From: Rachycentron canadum
Lineage: Eukaryota; Chordata; Actinopteri; Carangiformes; Rachycentridae
Assembly (NCBI GenBank): GCA_038496675.1
Contig: CM076653.1
Span: 24,919,578-24,983,577 of the forward strand
Reading direction: 5' to 3'
DNA: 64,000 nucleotides
Shown here: piece by piece, positions 23,958 to 36,345 of the stretch
How positions within the stretch are numbered: position 1 is the stretch's first letter
How the letters are laid out: each line of letters begins with the position of its first letter
Translations under genes and position numbers: made by a program
The notes under the pieces: generated by a model
Database searches by the model: none
What the model saw: only the letters and a program-made list of their open reading frames with translations
What the model was told of the DNA's origin: nothing

Positions 23958-24144
23958 AAAAAAGACAAACATACAGTGGTATGTTGTGTTGACATAATTA
24001 AGCAACTATGTCTCGTAAATATTACATTTCGATACAACTAAACTGCAACAATATGTTTTGTAGGAAACTTAATCACTGGGTATATTATGTTCAGAGGCAA
24101 CATATTTTTTTAATGAGTAATGTGAAACATTTATTAAAAGAAGT

Positions 24145-24400
24145 GAATTTGTCGGGAGGAGGTTGGAGTGAATGGATGGCATAGAAAGCGCAGAAATGTC
24201 ACATCAGAGGGAGTTTGCATCCAGTGTCCTGACCGTGCTTCGGCTTAGACAACAAAATAAACAAACAGAACATTTTGTCTTTACTCACCGTGAACATTTT
24301 TCCACTTTAAAACAGAACAATTTCTTTCTCCAACCTTACCCTAACCTTAACCAAGTGCTGTGAGTGACTAAACATAACCACTAAAAACTTTAATAATGCT
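24145..24400 (+). repeat. Diverged teleost interspersed repeat
   Basis: Recognised from 'gtccagtgtcctgaccgtgc', 'cggcttagacaacaaaat' and 'accttaccctaaccttaacc' followed by 'aagtg' and 'gactaaacataacca', a combination seen in high-copy fish repeats. The family name is not certain and the ends are approximate. Confidence 0.5.
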
Positions 24401-24879
24401 GCACTCACCATAAATGGATATTGCAGGCTTCCTGGAAGATTGGATATTTTGTTCAATCATCATAAGGAGATAATGAAATCATAAAAAAAAACTATGGTTG
24501 ATAAACTGACAAAAAAAAGAAAAGCATTTTTAATTCCTAATTTTTTGATGCATTAAAACCAACTCAGGTGCAGCTCAGATACAATAAATTCAGAATGTTA
24601 AATGCCTCTGAAACATTGAGCCCTACTTTAATATTTTCTATTAGTTTATTTGTTATAGAGATGCAGGCATACAGTGATATTTTACCCACTGCAAGAGGGG
24701 AGAGGCTTCATATGGTCCTGATACAGTTCCTTCAGTTCTTCAGTTCAATATTTAAACTGTATATGCCTCACAGACTCTCTGATTTTTTTCTCCCTCAAAT
24801 ATATTCAAATATTGCATATTGAGTATTAGACAACAATATTTGAAATTGAGTTGGGTAGAAAGGATTATTCTAACTTTGG

Positions 24880-25265
24880 AGAATCCACGCTCTGATATTT
24901 TGGGTAACCTGTTTCACCGAATTTAATCTCTTATCTGTGATGGTGAAATTATTCAGTGAAAGGGGATTATGAAATTTAATCTTAACAGGGATTTTCAGGC
25001 TGAAATAAATTATTTTCCTTCCTTAGTTCATCAATATAAAATTATGTGAGGAAGGATTTTGTCACCTCCGTTTGAGGCAGGTATGAATGTAGATCTTCAA
25101 CATCCCTTCAAAACACAACAGAAATCCACACATGGGCATCACTTCCCATTTTTCTGTTTATTATTTCTGTGATTATTTCCTGCTCTGTTGCTTTTTATCA
25201 GCTGTGCACTGAGCTTAATCAGTCAAAGTGAAGATAAATCCATTTTTATGAAAGCTACATTTGGT
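24880..25265. promoter_or_regulatory. Candidate conserved regulatory patch
   Basis: Unique sequence rich in homeodomain- and GATA-like words: gaatttaatctcttatctg, gaaatttaatcttaac, tttttatcagctgtg, gagcttaatcagtc. No open frame. It ends just before the poly-T run. By-eye inference only. Confidence 0.3.
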
Positions 25266-25300
25266 TTATTATGTGGCCAGACTTAAGATATCACTAGGGT

Positions 25301-25301
<1 letters not shown>

Positions 25302-25336
<35 letters not shown>
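25302..25336. repeat. Poly-T run (35 T)
   Basis: Uninterrupted T35, the longest mononucleotide run in the window. It could be the reverse-strand poly-A tail of a retroposed sequence lying to the right, but none is recognised there. Confidence 0.9.
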
Positions 25337-25337
<1 letters not shown>

Positions 25338-25563
25338 TCTTCCTCAACATTAAATGAACAACAATTTCATAACACAGGCTATTTTGTGAACAAATAGCAG
25401 AAATTGTGCAGATTTTTACTGGGAATGAAATGATGTGTCCATCATATGAATGTGTAATGATGTTAAATAATTTAGAGGCAGTAATAAAAAGGGGAAGTCT
25501 TCCTATAGCATAATATGAAAATGCAGGATGATTGACCTGTTTTTAAGCCTCTAACAACACTTA

Positions 25564-25757
25564 CAGTACTGTGCGAAAGGGCACAAATAGATTTGTTGTT
25601 TTATCAATGCTATAATAACCATATGTAATTATTTCTCAGTCTCCTTATTAGAATACAACCAGAAAATACAGGAAATGTGTAGCAATATTAAAAAACAGAA
25701 AAAAAACAGACTCTATAGGCTAAAGTGGTGAGTATTTAGTGTGACCTCCTCTTACAA
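25564..25757 (+). repeat. Left terminal inverted repeat of the Tc1 element
   Basis: Aligns with the reverse complement of 26963-27177 along its length. Shared words include ctgtgc.aaag at the tip, ttgttgtttta, ctcagtctc.ttatta.a and, at the inner end, 'gtatttagtgtgacctcct'. Several small indels separate the arms. Confidence 0.88.
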
Positions 25758-25998
25758 TGGAGCAACAACAGGAACCTGGCTCTTAAACCTAAATGGAATT
25801 TAATCCTAATCAATGCCATTGCTAACACTGGTATTAGTCGACTATTTCACGTTAAAATTAAGCTGTGAAAAACGTTCCATTACACCAGGTTTGTGCAAGA
25901 CATGCTTGAACATCACATACACCTGTTGTACGAGGTTCACTCATTGGAAGCTGCTAATATGTATAAGACCAACTTTCAGTCACAACATTCAATTCAAA

Positions 25999-26997
25999 AC
26001 GACAAAGACCACAGACTTTAACAGAAATAAAATAATAACTTTGCATCAGCAAGGCCACTCTTAAAGGGAAATCAACAAACAAACTGGATACTGAAGATGT
26101 GGTATTCAAGTTGTTATAAAGAAATTTGAAGATTCAGGAGACGTCAACGACAAAAAAAGCACTTGAAGGCCAAGAAAATTCTCAAAATCTGATGAGAAGT
26201 TTTTTAGAGTTTCCTCTTGAGAGAAGTCATCCAGCAAGGACCTGGCTCAGCATCTGGCAGCTTCATCAGGATGAAGCCAAGTCAAACCTTCTACAGTCTG
26301 AAGTTTGATCAGGAATGAGCTTTGTGGAAGGGCTGCGGCCAAGAAACCACTTTCAGAAGGGGGACAGGGTGAAAAAGCTAAAAAACTGCTAAAGCTCTCA
26401 AAGATTGGAGTAATAAGTAAGAATATTATGGAGTGACGAATCCAGGTTTGAAATTTTTGGGTCCAATTGTTGACAATATGTGAGAAGAAGAGTTAGAGAG
26501 AGATGAAGAATGATGCTTGTGCCCTTCAGTGAAACATGGTGGAGGGTCTGTCCTGGTCTGTAGCTGCATTTCTGCCAGTGGTGTTGGTGATATTTTCTGA
26601 ATTGATGAGATCATGAATGCTGAAAAGTACAGACAGGTTTTAATTCATCATACCATTCCTTCAGGAAAGGTTTTATTTTTCAGCATGATAACGATCCCAA
26701 GCTAATGCAGTGAAATCATATTTGGAGAGAAAAACAACTGATAAAACACTGACAGTTGTGGACTGGCCTCCACAGAGTCCAGACCTGAATTTTACAGAGG
26801 CAGTATGGGATCATCTGGACAGAGAAAGAAATAAAAGTCAGCCTAAATCTGAAGAAGAACTCTGGGAAGTGCTGAAAGAAGTCTGGTATAATAAACCAGA
26901 AGATGACTTCAGAAAACTTCAGGACAGTCTCCCCAAAAGAGTTCAAGATGTGCTTAGAGCTAAGGAGGTCACACTAAATACTGACTTTTGCCTGTAG
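25999..26997 (+). pseudogene. Tc1-like transposase, broken
   Basis: Remnant of a cut-and-paste DDE transposase of about 330 codons. The expected start is ACG (25999-26001) instead of ATG. The N-terminal DNA-binding region survives as TLHQQGHS, stop, then REINKQTG, stop, then CGIQVVIKKFEDSGD. The first catalytic aspartate is in WSDESRFEIFGSN (GAC at 26435-26437), followed by VKHGGGSVLV near 26530. The second catalytic region is FQHDNDPK at 26678-26701. The frame then shifts just after it, and the last 95 codons (26710-26997) are open, with SPDLNFTE carrying the third acidic residue (GAA at 26797-26799). The spacing fits DD34E. At least four stops and one frameshift make it non-functional. The coding end runs into the right inverted repeat. 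Confidence 0.92.
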
Positions 26998-27177
26998 AAG
27001 CCATTTTGTTCTGAAAATAGTGTTTTTGTTTTTGTTTTGTTTTTTTTTAATATTGTGTACTTATTTTTGGTTTGTATCTTAATAAAGAGACTGAAAAATA
27101 AATATGGATGGTCATTAAAACTTTGCTAAAACAACAAAACTAGTAGTAGCCTAAGACTTTTGCACAGTAGTCTACTG
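26963..27177 (-). repeat. Right terminal inverted repeat of the Tc1 element
   Basis: Inverse partner of the left arm. It begins within the last transposase codons (gaggtcacactaaatactga) and ends at the CAGT tip beside TA. It contains an expanded T-rich segment near 27022-27050 that the left arm has only in part. Confidence 0.88.
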
Positions 27178-27179
27178 TA

Positions 27180-28764
27180 ATAACTCAACAACTCAATTAT
27201 CGTCTCAGCCATTACATAGATTTGCTTTACTACAGTGGATTCACAAAGCAGAACAATGTTAATTTTTTTTTGTTGAATTACTAATCCAGCTTCACGAGTT
27301 ATCACACCACAGTGCCAGAGGTCAAAATCAATGTCGTCTTTTATTATTCCAACACTGCTATATTATTTTTTTCAGTACTGAGAAACAATCCAGCAATCAA
27401 TCCACTATCCCAGTATTTCATAAATCAATTATGTATTACGAGTTGTTCTTGATTCTGAATGTTAAGGGCTCATCAAACCTCTCATGTTGCTGCAGTGGCT
27501 GATATGTGTATCTACAGCTGACGCCCACAGGTTTGTTTCCAGCCCTGGCTGAATTTGAAACAATCTTCCTTGGGGAACAGTGAGATTTTTCCATAAGCAT
27601 GATAGCCCCACCCTCCCCGAAGAGCAGCACAGTGGCTCTTTATGATGTTAAAAGATAACCTCACACGAGAGAGGACTACGCTTCACACTGTCCATGGTTG
27701 TATCTCCTGATCATAGCTTCCAGTATCAGATAAACAGGCTGCTTTTAACTCCCAGCAGAGACAGATTTTTGCTAAAGTCACCTGGTCTAGATTTATCTGT
27801 GCTGAACCTGAGAATTTCTGGCCTTAATCTACAGGCAGAATCAGCACAGCCTCGTGATCTCTGAGTCTTTCTCAACGCACGTGAAAGAAACATTTTAAAT
27901 AGCCCCTGGAGAAGATTCAGCAGGTAGAAATCCAGCTCCTGAGGGGAAGGTGTTGCATTTGATTCAGCAGTGTAAGACTAAAGGACACTCTTGCTGCAAT
28001 TTGAATTGTTGCAAGAATAGCAACTAATGAGACACAGGAGACAGACAGAGGGTGTGAAAAAGGGAGCAATTTTACCGAGATGAGAAAGGGGCCAGGTTTG
28101 TTGATCAAGTTCTTTCTAAAGTAGACATACTGCAATCTCCCAATCCCAATATCCTCTATAATCCCATCTTTCAATTTAGTGTCTCAATCCCATGTTCACT
28201 GAGGTAAACAGCCTGGCCAGTCACAATTTCCTCTCTGTAGCTTGTTGCATCCACCCCTGTCATGTTCCAACACAGACAAATGCATGAGCAGGTTGATGCT
28301 GTCAGCACAATAACGTCCCCAACTATGTCAAAGCTGCCAACAATATGAATGAAAATCTGACTATTACACAGCTCAACCTGGTTCCCAAATCATAATCATG
28401 TGTCTTTATAGACTGTATCATCGCAGACATTTTGGCTTGTCATAGCGGGTGAGGTCAGAACAGGTGTAACTACAGTCAAGAGCAGTCCAAATAGTATCAC
28501 ATAGTAATAGCTGCAAAAGACACTTACTGAACATATCTGAAAAACATAGATTGCAAATCTTTTTTTCTTGTAACATCCAATCTATTCGCTCGTAGCAACT
28601 GAGGCAGTGCTAGTTTAGCCACATGCAAGTCTCACAAGATCATTGTCTTTCTCTAAAGAAATGGTTCAGAATTTGCAATAATACACTTGTTTCCCTCTTT
28701 GCAATGAAGAGTGTGTCTTAATATATATATATTAAAACTAACTGATTCTTTCTCTCTGTTTTAG
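27180..28764. other. Non-coding stretch, nothing recognised
   Basis: Unique sequence after the Tc1 element. Part (27440-28200) is GC-richer, but its short frames contain no known domain. No repeats apart from a short (AT)n near 28722. Confidence 0.45.
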
Positions 28765-28828
28765 AATAAGGAACATTACTGAGAGCTGGGAACCACCATG
28801 GGATGTGCACCGAGACAATACTCCCAAA
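28765..28828 (+). other. Exon-like 64-base segment
   Basis: It is preceded by a good acceptor (branch-like actaac, pyrimidine-rich tract, ttttag) and followed by a good donor (aaagtgagt). One frame is open throughout (IRNITESWEPPWD...), entering at codon position 3 and leaving at a codon boundary. The peptide is not recognised. Such combinations occur by chance in 64 kb, so this is a candidate only. Confidence 0.2.
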
Positions 28829-29084
28829 GTGAGTATTAGTTTTCTGTTGCTTTTTAATGTAAAGCAGTACAGCAGAAACTAAACCAATGGAATAATGTAG
28901 TTTCATTTTTGTGTGGAGATCACATAACAAGTGTGCTTTTTCCTTTGCCTTTTATCTCCATAACCTTCTGTATGACACATTTCTCACTATTATATTTTCC
29001 TCCATTCAATTGGATCATTGGGGACAGACCACCTCAACTTGCAGTATCCACTCATCAAGTTCATCTTCTCTGGCATCACTCAGA

Positions 29085-29135
29085 GACCCAAGTGAAAGGC
29101 TGGTTTCAAACCAGAGACTTGCAGGATTGTAAACA
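29085..29135 (-). repeat. Possible SINE remnant
   Basis: 'ggctggtttcaaaccagaga' reads on the minus strand as a degraded Pol III box B (ggtttgaaacc). No box A or tail is visible. Weak. Confidence 0.2.
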
Positions 29136-29169
29136 TTGTTATGACCTTGTGTTTTCATTGTTTCAGTGA

Positions 29170-31484
29170 CATCATTGAAACATTCAAAGTCCAACTTTAG
29201 CAACAGTGAAATGTTCATGTGTGACAGTTTTTTTGAACTTTTGAGATTGAGTTTTGAAGGGTCTGTTAGCCCTAAACAGCCCACAGTGCCTTATGTGTTA
29301 ATATTGTGGGTTTTTTTTTAACAGTTGTGGCCATAGCATTGTTCTGTCTTATCAGCTTTGCTCTTCCTTGTTCCCTATGCCTGCAACCTCACCTATTGCC
29401 ACTGTCTTATTCATTTATCACCCCAGTCTTACCACCTCATGATCTCTGACACCATCTTCCCCCATGTTGGATGTACAGTCTGATGACCTTTGGACCCCAC
29501 TGCAGCTGTTAGAAATTGTAAATAGTTGAAAACATTAGAGTTCACATAGTTTATAGTTCTCAGACATTACAGTTAACATGTGCACTGTTCCAAGAACATC
29601 ATTTATCTTGAGAGAGGTTGCAACTGGAACAAATAAATAAAAATTGTCTCACAAGGACTCATGATGAATAATGGCTTTGTATTTGTTACTGAAAATTATG
29701 TTGCACAGGAGATTCAGCTCCCTCTTTTTATTATGAAACTTTAGAGTGAAGTTCCCCTCTACCTTCAGCCACAACTGTATTTTTAAGTGTATTTTTGTTG
29801 TTAATTTTTTCTATTTTTTTGGCAAAAACAAAAAAAAGTATTTGTGTTTGTTTTAATTATCAACATAAATACTAAAAATGTTTATTATTAAATGCTTATT
29901 AAATGTTGCCATCCTTGAATATTGAGAATTTGTGCTTTCCTTATGTCTTGCAATTTTAATGACACTGAAAATACTAGTTCACCAAAATATCCTGTTACAT
30001 TCATTATGAGTAATATGGTACATTTTCTAAACACAGATTGATGCTTTAATGTTGATCAAATGTTTTATTGGCCTTTGGCTTAATACTGACACCGGGCCCC
30101 CTTGGTATAGCAAGTCCTACAGTGATGAGATAACACTAGCTCTAGCGAGCTTGTTCACATAGGTGCATCTGTAATTCATTGTACTTAATATAATGAAACA
30201 TTACTTGCTCCTTTTGGTTCGCAGTGTTACATAGTACAAAAATACCAAATGTACTCACTGGAAAAATTGAACAACCAACTCAAATGTCCTTTAATACAAC
30301 CTTTTAGAACAATGTTACCACAAATTTTCATGAGCTGTCAAAGCTCTGTGCTATATAACTGGTAGGTTATATGTTTATGTTTATTTTTTTTCTAAAATGG
30401 GGCCATAATTAAAATAAATATCATTGTGAATTAAGAGGACTTGAAATTAGCATTTGAGGCCATAAATTCATCAAGAAACCATTAACTGAGGTAATAAATC
30501 AAGTAAGAGGTAGATCTTTTCCCCATGGATTTACATCATACAAATTGACTCTTTTTTTGCAACCAGTGTAGTAACCCCGTGAGCCATTATAAATAATGCA
30601 GATTTAAAGAACTTCTGCTTCTCACTATACATCAATTTTTAACAGGATGTGATTGTATCATGTTTAATCAATACAAAAGCTTAAAAAGTAGATGTGTTAA
30701 AAGGGTTTGTGGGGGTTATGTGCAAGACTGTGTTCCTCTTTTTATCAGCAATGCAGCTCAGCACAGGTGACACTTCAACACACCTGTACCGGACTGTACT
30801 GAGACAAAATAACCAAATCTCCACTAACAGAGTGATGGTGTATGAAAATATACCCTTTATATCTGATATGTAATATATATTAAGAATCAAACTAAATTTA
30901 TTTTAGACCACCCTACCTCTGTTTATTTTCATATACATATACTTATTTTTATTCCAATGTGTATTTCTACATTTCAGAAGTGCTGTTGTTGAACTGTCCA
31001 GGAAATTGTGTTTTTTTTAGCATCTTCTCTGATTAAACACCAACAAATGTTATATTTCGACTGAGAAACTTCATCAGAAATGTCATCTTCCAAAAGGAGA
31101 ACTTTATTATACATTGAAACACTACAGACAACAAAGTTGCCAGGAAATGACCAAAGGGCTGCATAGACATTTTTCTAGCTGGACTGTGGCATTCACTGAC
31201 AGGCAGATGACCTCAGGAGCTGGGCAGTGACCATTGATTTCACCTGGCAGGATGGTCCTCACATCCCTGAAAACTCCTGACCAAATTTCTAAACAGATGA
31301 TATTTGAATAAACTGACCACATATACATAATCGAGATGGTCACCCTCTCACCTGAGAAAATATAAAAACTTAACAAAGTGATAAAATAAAAGTCCTGGAG
31401 TGAAAACGTATTTTGAGCCTGGCTCACAATCTCTGCCATTGTTGCCATTTGGTGCATTCTGGGACACTTAGCTGTCCTCGTCGC
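29170..31484. other. AT-rich non-coding stretch
   Basis: No gene or classifiable repeat. Short T and A runs and AT-rich segments are present throughout. The 111-codon minus-strand frame near 31122-31457 has no recognisable domain or splice support. Confidence 0.45.
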
Positions 31485-31610
31485 ATCCCATTCATCCTGG
31501 GTGAAATAGGCACAGCCAGAACTCTTATATCTTATCTGTAATTGAGTCGATGTTGACTTTTAATTGGATCAGCACATCGGCTGTGACTGATGATGTTTCA
31601 CAAGTCTGCA
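31485..31610. promoter_or_regulatory. Candidate conserved regulatory patch
   Basis: Contains cttatatcttatctgtaatt (GATA-type and homeodomain words), gacttttaattggatc and gtgactgatgatg in about 125 unique bases. No open frame. Inferred by eye. Confidence 0.3.
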
Positions 31611-33849
31611 AGAACTCAAGTACAGAGAAGAAGGCAGATTGAGAAACGGATTATTTCTTGGCAAAGTGCAGATCCAAGAAATAGTCCAGCACATAATGCC
31701 CCATAAAACCACAATGTGTTGTTTTTACGCTCCATTAGTTCAGATTTAAAAAGCTAAATATGTGTTGATTATTGAGCTTTAGGGAGGCTGTTAGGGAATT
31801 TTGTTAACTTGGACAGAGCTGGCTGGCTGAAAGAAAACAAATTACCCAAAAACTATTCCTTTCTTTTCTATACCAGCGAAAACGTTCCAGAAATGGGAAA
31901 AATTCAAATGATTTCAGTCATTGAAATATTAGTTCAAAATATTGTTAACAAAATCTTTCAAATTCAAGCATCAAGGTGGAGCAGGTAAAACAGTAGGTGT
32001 TTCAGGTATGTTTACTGTGCTGGTCTTCACTACCCAAAAACAACATTAGGCCAACAACACAACCAACAACATTGGTAAAAATTACTGGGAATATATGAAC
32101 ACAAGTTCAATTACATGGGGTTAACCGTAATCCTATTTTATATGCAGTGCTTAATGTGTTTGCACTTTTGTCAGTTTTTATCAGGCAGCCAGAAAAACAC
32201 GATGCTAAGGTAAGCCAGGTCAGCACAGGAAAGAAAGGCACTGTGGGAAAGGCTCCATGAACAGGAGAGCACTGAATTTTCTGTCAGTCTGAATTATACT
32301 CTGATTCTAATACACAAAGACCCCTAGTTTGTTCTGGTTTCCCACATTGGCAGCTGGGAAATGTTCTTTTACAGCCTATGTGTGCATCAAATGTTCTTCG
32401 GAAATGGATATTTTGTGCCTTCTTGTTTATTATTGCTGATTGATTACAAATATTCTATCCAGCAATGGCGCATGAATTAAATTGTGTTTGGATGCCTAAG
32501 GGTCTACCAGTGTTATACTGACATCACGTTACTGATAGGGACCTGAGTTGAGCAACATTAATACAGTCAGTTATATATTTCGGCCTCCAATAACACTCAT
32601 CCGACGTGTTGTAAAGTCATGCTGGCTTTCAGTAATCACCTCCTCAGCTGCTAGTTCTATCTGAATAGAGCTCAGATGTTCTTCTTGGAACTCAGTGGGA
32701 GTGTGGCTGGACTCGTCAATTGGAAGCACGGCAGTGAGGGAGACAGCCTGCTTAAGTGACATCTTTGTAATAGAAAGTAATAGGGGATTCAAATTACATC
32801 TATTCAGCTTGGGCAATCATCACTGTGCATTTGATATTTTTTTCCCCTCTTCATGCCATTTCCTCTGCAGCATATCAAAGCTTTGCTTATTTCAGCCTGG
32901 CGTTCAGACTGAGGTAAATTGCAGGTGATGGTGGTTTTCAGCCGAATAATGTGAGCAATAGTAATTTCTAGAGAATAGCATTAAATACATCAGGATTTAG
33001 TAGTTACAGTATGTTCAGTTCTATTTCTTGATTTCAACCAATTGCTACCTTGCTACAAAGTCAGGTTTTTGCAAAGTTATTTTAACAAAGTCTGTACAGG
33101 TATCTTTGATGTTTTCACAATTTGATGTTTGCAGTTGTAGCAAAAGGCAATTGTGTGTTGCTATAATCTTTCTTCCGTTTGCTTAATATTACTACTGGAT
33201 ATAGGGCCATGCTCCTGAATAATGACAATAATAATAATAAAAATAAAAACAAAGCTAAAATTTTTTGGTATTTTGTTCTGGTAAGTGTCACAGTGTTGCA
33301 TTGCAATGCCGCACCTTGGAAAGCATATTTCATTTCAATATCAGGTAGGACAGAGATTAAGAAGATGTTATTATAGTTCTTTGTGTATTAAACTGAAAAA
33401 GGAAATGGACTGAGCATTAAGTCAAGACATCAAGATATCAGGACCTACCATAGCTCCAAGGAAACATGGCTTACCACTGACATTTCTTTTCACTTCTATT
33501 CATTCTTTATACTTCTTACTTTCTTTAAATTTATGGCTCATTTTTCATACAGCACAGTGGAGGTGGTTGGCTCAGATATATCTGAGAGGCTCAGATATAC
33601 TTTCCACATTAATGACTGTCTTTCATGTTTAAACTGATAATGATGACAATATTGATGTTGCTGGTGGTTTGGTTTGTTTACAAATCCACTGAAAGGCTAA
33701 TAAAAAACCATCCACAGAAATTTCAAAGCATGAAAAACAGGTGAGTCCAAGTCGATGATTAACATTGAGCAAGAAAAAGAAAATCAATGATAGGTCACAG
33801 ACAGACTGCTAAAATGCACAGAAGCATATAAAAAAAAAAAGAACGCCAC
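31611..33849. other. Non-coding stretch
   Basis: No gene can be asserted. A minus-strand frame (32762 down to 32571, 63 codons from its second ATG) has protein-like composition but no known domain. A 16-base palindrome lies at 33571. The remainder is unremarkable. Confidence 0.4.
33571..33586. repeat. Perfect 16-base palindrome plus partial repeat
   Basis: ctcagatatatctgag is its own reverse complement, and ggctcagatata recurs immediately after it. A short site of unknown meaning. Confidence 0.85.
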
Positions 33850-34165
33850 AGATTATACTCAGAGAAATGAGACAGGTTTCATTAAATTAATTTAGACAGG
33901 AATAGTGTGCGGAGGTTTTGCTGACAGCTGATGAGACTGTTGCTATAGATAGCTGCTTTGAAAAGGAACTGATCTGCAGTGAGGCAGCAGCCCCCTCTCT
34001 ATTTTTCCCTTTCTCCTCCACAGGCAGGCCTTAACACCGGCATTGAGCTGCTGTCAGCTCACACTCACACATAAGAGGAACACTCTCAGAGGTCAAACGC
34101 CAGGCTGTATCACCTGTCAGACACCAAGAGGGACCATCACCATGACAGGAAGAGGAGGAGAGGGT
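33850..34165. promoter_or_regulatory. Unique patch with homeodomain cores and a very strong 3' splice-site signal
   Basis: The left part has ttcattaaattaatttagac and gctgacagctgatgag. Then a roughly 30-base pyrimidine tract ends in ctcctccacag at 34023, an excellent acceptor. From 34025 a frame stays open for about 55 codons to a stop near 34193. The peptide is threonine-rich and unrecognised. It could be an enhancer, an exon, or both. Confidence 0.3.
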
Positions 34166-35814
34166 AATCTGCAGAGGGATCCAGACAACTAAATATCATG
34201 TGAGAAAATCCATATTTGAGCATGCATGTGTTTTTTTTTTTTATCTGTAGTAGTTGTGAAGAGAATTGGAAGAAAACATAAGTGATGTTTATATCTATGT
34301 CTTTTCAATAATAATATCTAAAGGGCAAAAGCCTCAAGATGAAATTCAAATTCACCCCATATATTTAGACCTCAGATAAAAAAAACACCTAACTGTTGTT
34401 CAATGATTTCTTTTATCACTGCACAAGCTGCTGTTTAATAAAAGGAATCAAGCCAATATGTATGATGTTTTTTTTTTCATTTTATCTCAGTCAAAATCAG
34501 TTACATTCCACGTGCTGAAATATCACTGCACAAAAGACAACAGCCACCTCCGACTGTGAAAAAAGGTAAAGGTAAAGTGTGGCCCTCCATCCTGTGTGCC
34601 AGAAAGGTAGTAGTATCTTGTTTATTCCCTGCTGGTATTCACATTGAATTCAAAGCCGCTGGTATATCAGATAATTTGCCCTTTTCTCTTCTCCTGCCAT
34701 TTGGCCCCATCACTCTTGGCTGTCTTATCTCTGACGGGAAGGACCAGCACCCTCTCCCTCCATCTTACACCTTCCATCCTCCAGCTCTGACCTCCAGACA
34801 TGTCTGCTATCAACTCAAAGGCATAAAGTATGTGCGTAATTCTATAATCTTACTTCAGAGAGAAGTGTACAATGTGCTCTTACCTATTTATATTGGTGGG
34901 CTAAAATGGATTTTTTAATTTTAATTAAACTTTAAATTTTTGTCTGGAGCTGTGATTGATCAAGTTTTGGTGCATAAATGAGTCAATTGATTATTTCTGG
35001 AAATTTCTGCTGCTTCAGTTAAAAGAAAACAAGGAAACCATGCTATTAAATGTTCACATATAGTTATGAGAAATAGTTCAGAAAATAATGCAAAGTGACT
35101 GATCAATAATTCATCAATAAAGTCAAATGGTTACAAACATTTCCATATTTAAAGTCACGTGACTTGTGCTCTTAAAGCAGTTAATGTTAGTAACGGATAT
35201 AAAAGTGAGACTGAACCAGTGTTGTGCTCAGGATCATTTTCTTTTCTTGTTAATCAACAAAGTGCAGTCACTATTTTATACCTTCTCAGCAAGTCAGAGG
35301 AACATGGAGATTTAGATAGCAATAGCCAACAATGGCTGAATAATACAAGGTGATGAAATGAGGTCACTGCAGGACTCCAGGAGTACTTAGCTTTTGTCAA
35401 GGCCACAGCAGTCAAAACTGCTATCTGTCATTAATTGCAGCATATAGTCACTGCATGTGCACTGAGAAGGTACAGACCCACACATGAAAATGATGAACGC
35501 AGAAACCTAACTCTAACACACTAACAACCTTGAACTTAATGACTAGACCACAACCTTCAGAAGTGAAAAGCCTTGCTTTATTTAATCATTGTGGATATTG
35601 ATATTGTTCTAAAGTGATACCAACATAATAAGAAAGCAGTGTCCTTTTGTCAGTGCAACAGAAAACTCATAATGCTCTCAGACAGCATATAGAGCAAGAG
35701 TCCAGTGGTAACTAGATTTGTGTATTTCCTCTTAATATATTATCTGCAGGTGCAGCAAGGATCTCTGTTGAACTACACTCTCCCAAAGCAACCCACTGCA
35801 TAAAACAATAGTAT
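34166..35814. other. Non-coding stretch, nothing recognised
   Basis: AT-rich unique DNA. A 120-codon frame at 34556-34918 has no recognisable domain and no supporting splice or promoter signal. No repeat family identified. Confidence 0.45.
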
Positions 35815-36345
35815 TTCTCATTAGACGATGCTCATGGGCTCAGGTGCATTCACTATGCCAATTTCATATTAGTGCTGCTTTCCCATGTATCCTGATTTGT
35901 TCCAAAACGCACAAAAATTCAAGAGAGTACCTTTCCATTATTTTGCCATTAAATGATCCTGCATTGCTTTGAGCAAATAAATCACTGTTCTTTGCTAAGG
36001 AATCCACTGAACTACAACAGTAAAGGCGGTAACACCCCAGGCCATGGGTGTTAGAAGCTATGATTAGTACCTTGGCTTGTCTGATTTTGTACTGTACTAG
36101 AGAGGGAGCCGCCCCAGCCGTGCTCTGCCTTCAATATAATTAAGGGATAATGGAACAACAGTAATGTCTTACAAGCCAAGAATGGAGGCCTTCAGTCGAT
36201 AAGAATTGATCTGGGAGTCATCTCATTAATGACTCAGACTAAACCAAATGGTGGTTTTGTCTTAGAGAGTCAAAGCAGCAGACTGGATGAAAACCATGTT
36301 AATGTATTGTAGATTGTCTTGGAAAAGGTTGTTTGATATGACTGT
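35815..36345. promoter_or_regulatory. Candidate conserved regulatory block
   Basis: About 500 bases of complex unique sequence with caatataattaagggataat, catctcattaatgactcag, ttccattattttgccatt and gctatgattagtacc. No repeat or coding signal. It resembles clustered conserved elements of developmental loci. No alignment available. Confidence 0.35.

Larger units (their letters stand above)
25562..27179 (+). mobile_element. Complete but inactive Tc1-like (DD34E) transposon
   Basis: The element is bounded by TA at both ends (target duplication), with tips CAGTACTGTGC on the left and the inverse of CAGTAGACTACTGTGC on the right. Inverted repeats of about 200 bp each enclose a broken transposase frame of about 1 kb. 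Total length near 1.6 kb is normal for fish Tc1 elements, and long inverted repeats recall the IR/DR type (Sleeping Beauty group). The left tip lacks a 5-base GACTA present in the right tip. Stops, a frameshift and arm divergence show it is old and cannot encode its own transposase. Confidence 0.93.

Noticed and set aside
25813..26064. Open frame reported as 83 codons
   Set aside because: Its second half is the transposase N-terminus and its first half is untranslated Tc1 sequence; it is part of the transposon pseudogene.
28799..28842. Short frame starting MGCAP, like the N-terminus of PDE8 enzymes
   Set aside because: The similarity is five residues. The frame ends after 13 codons and crosses the donor site; nothing further matches.
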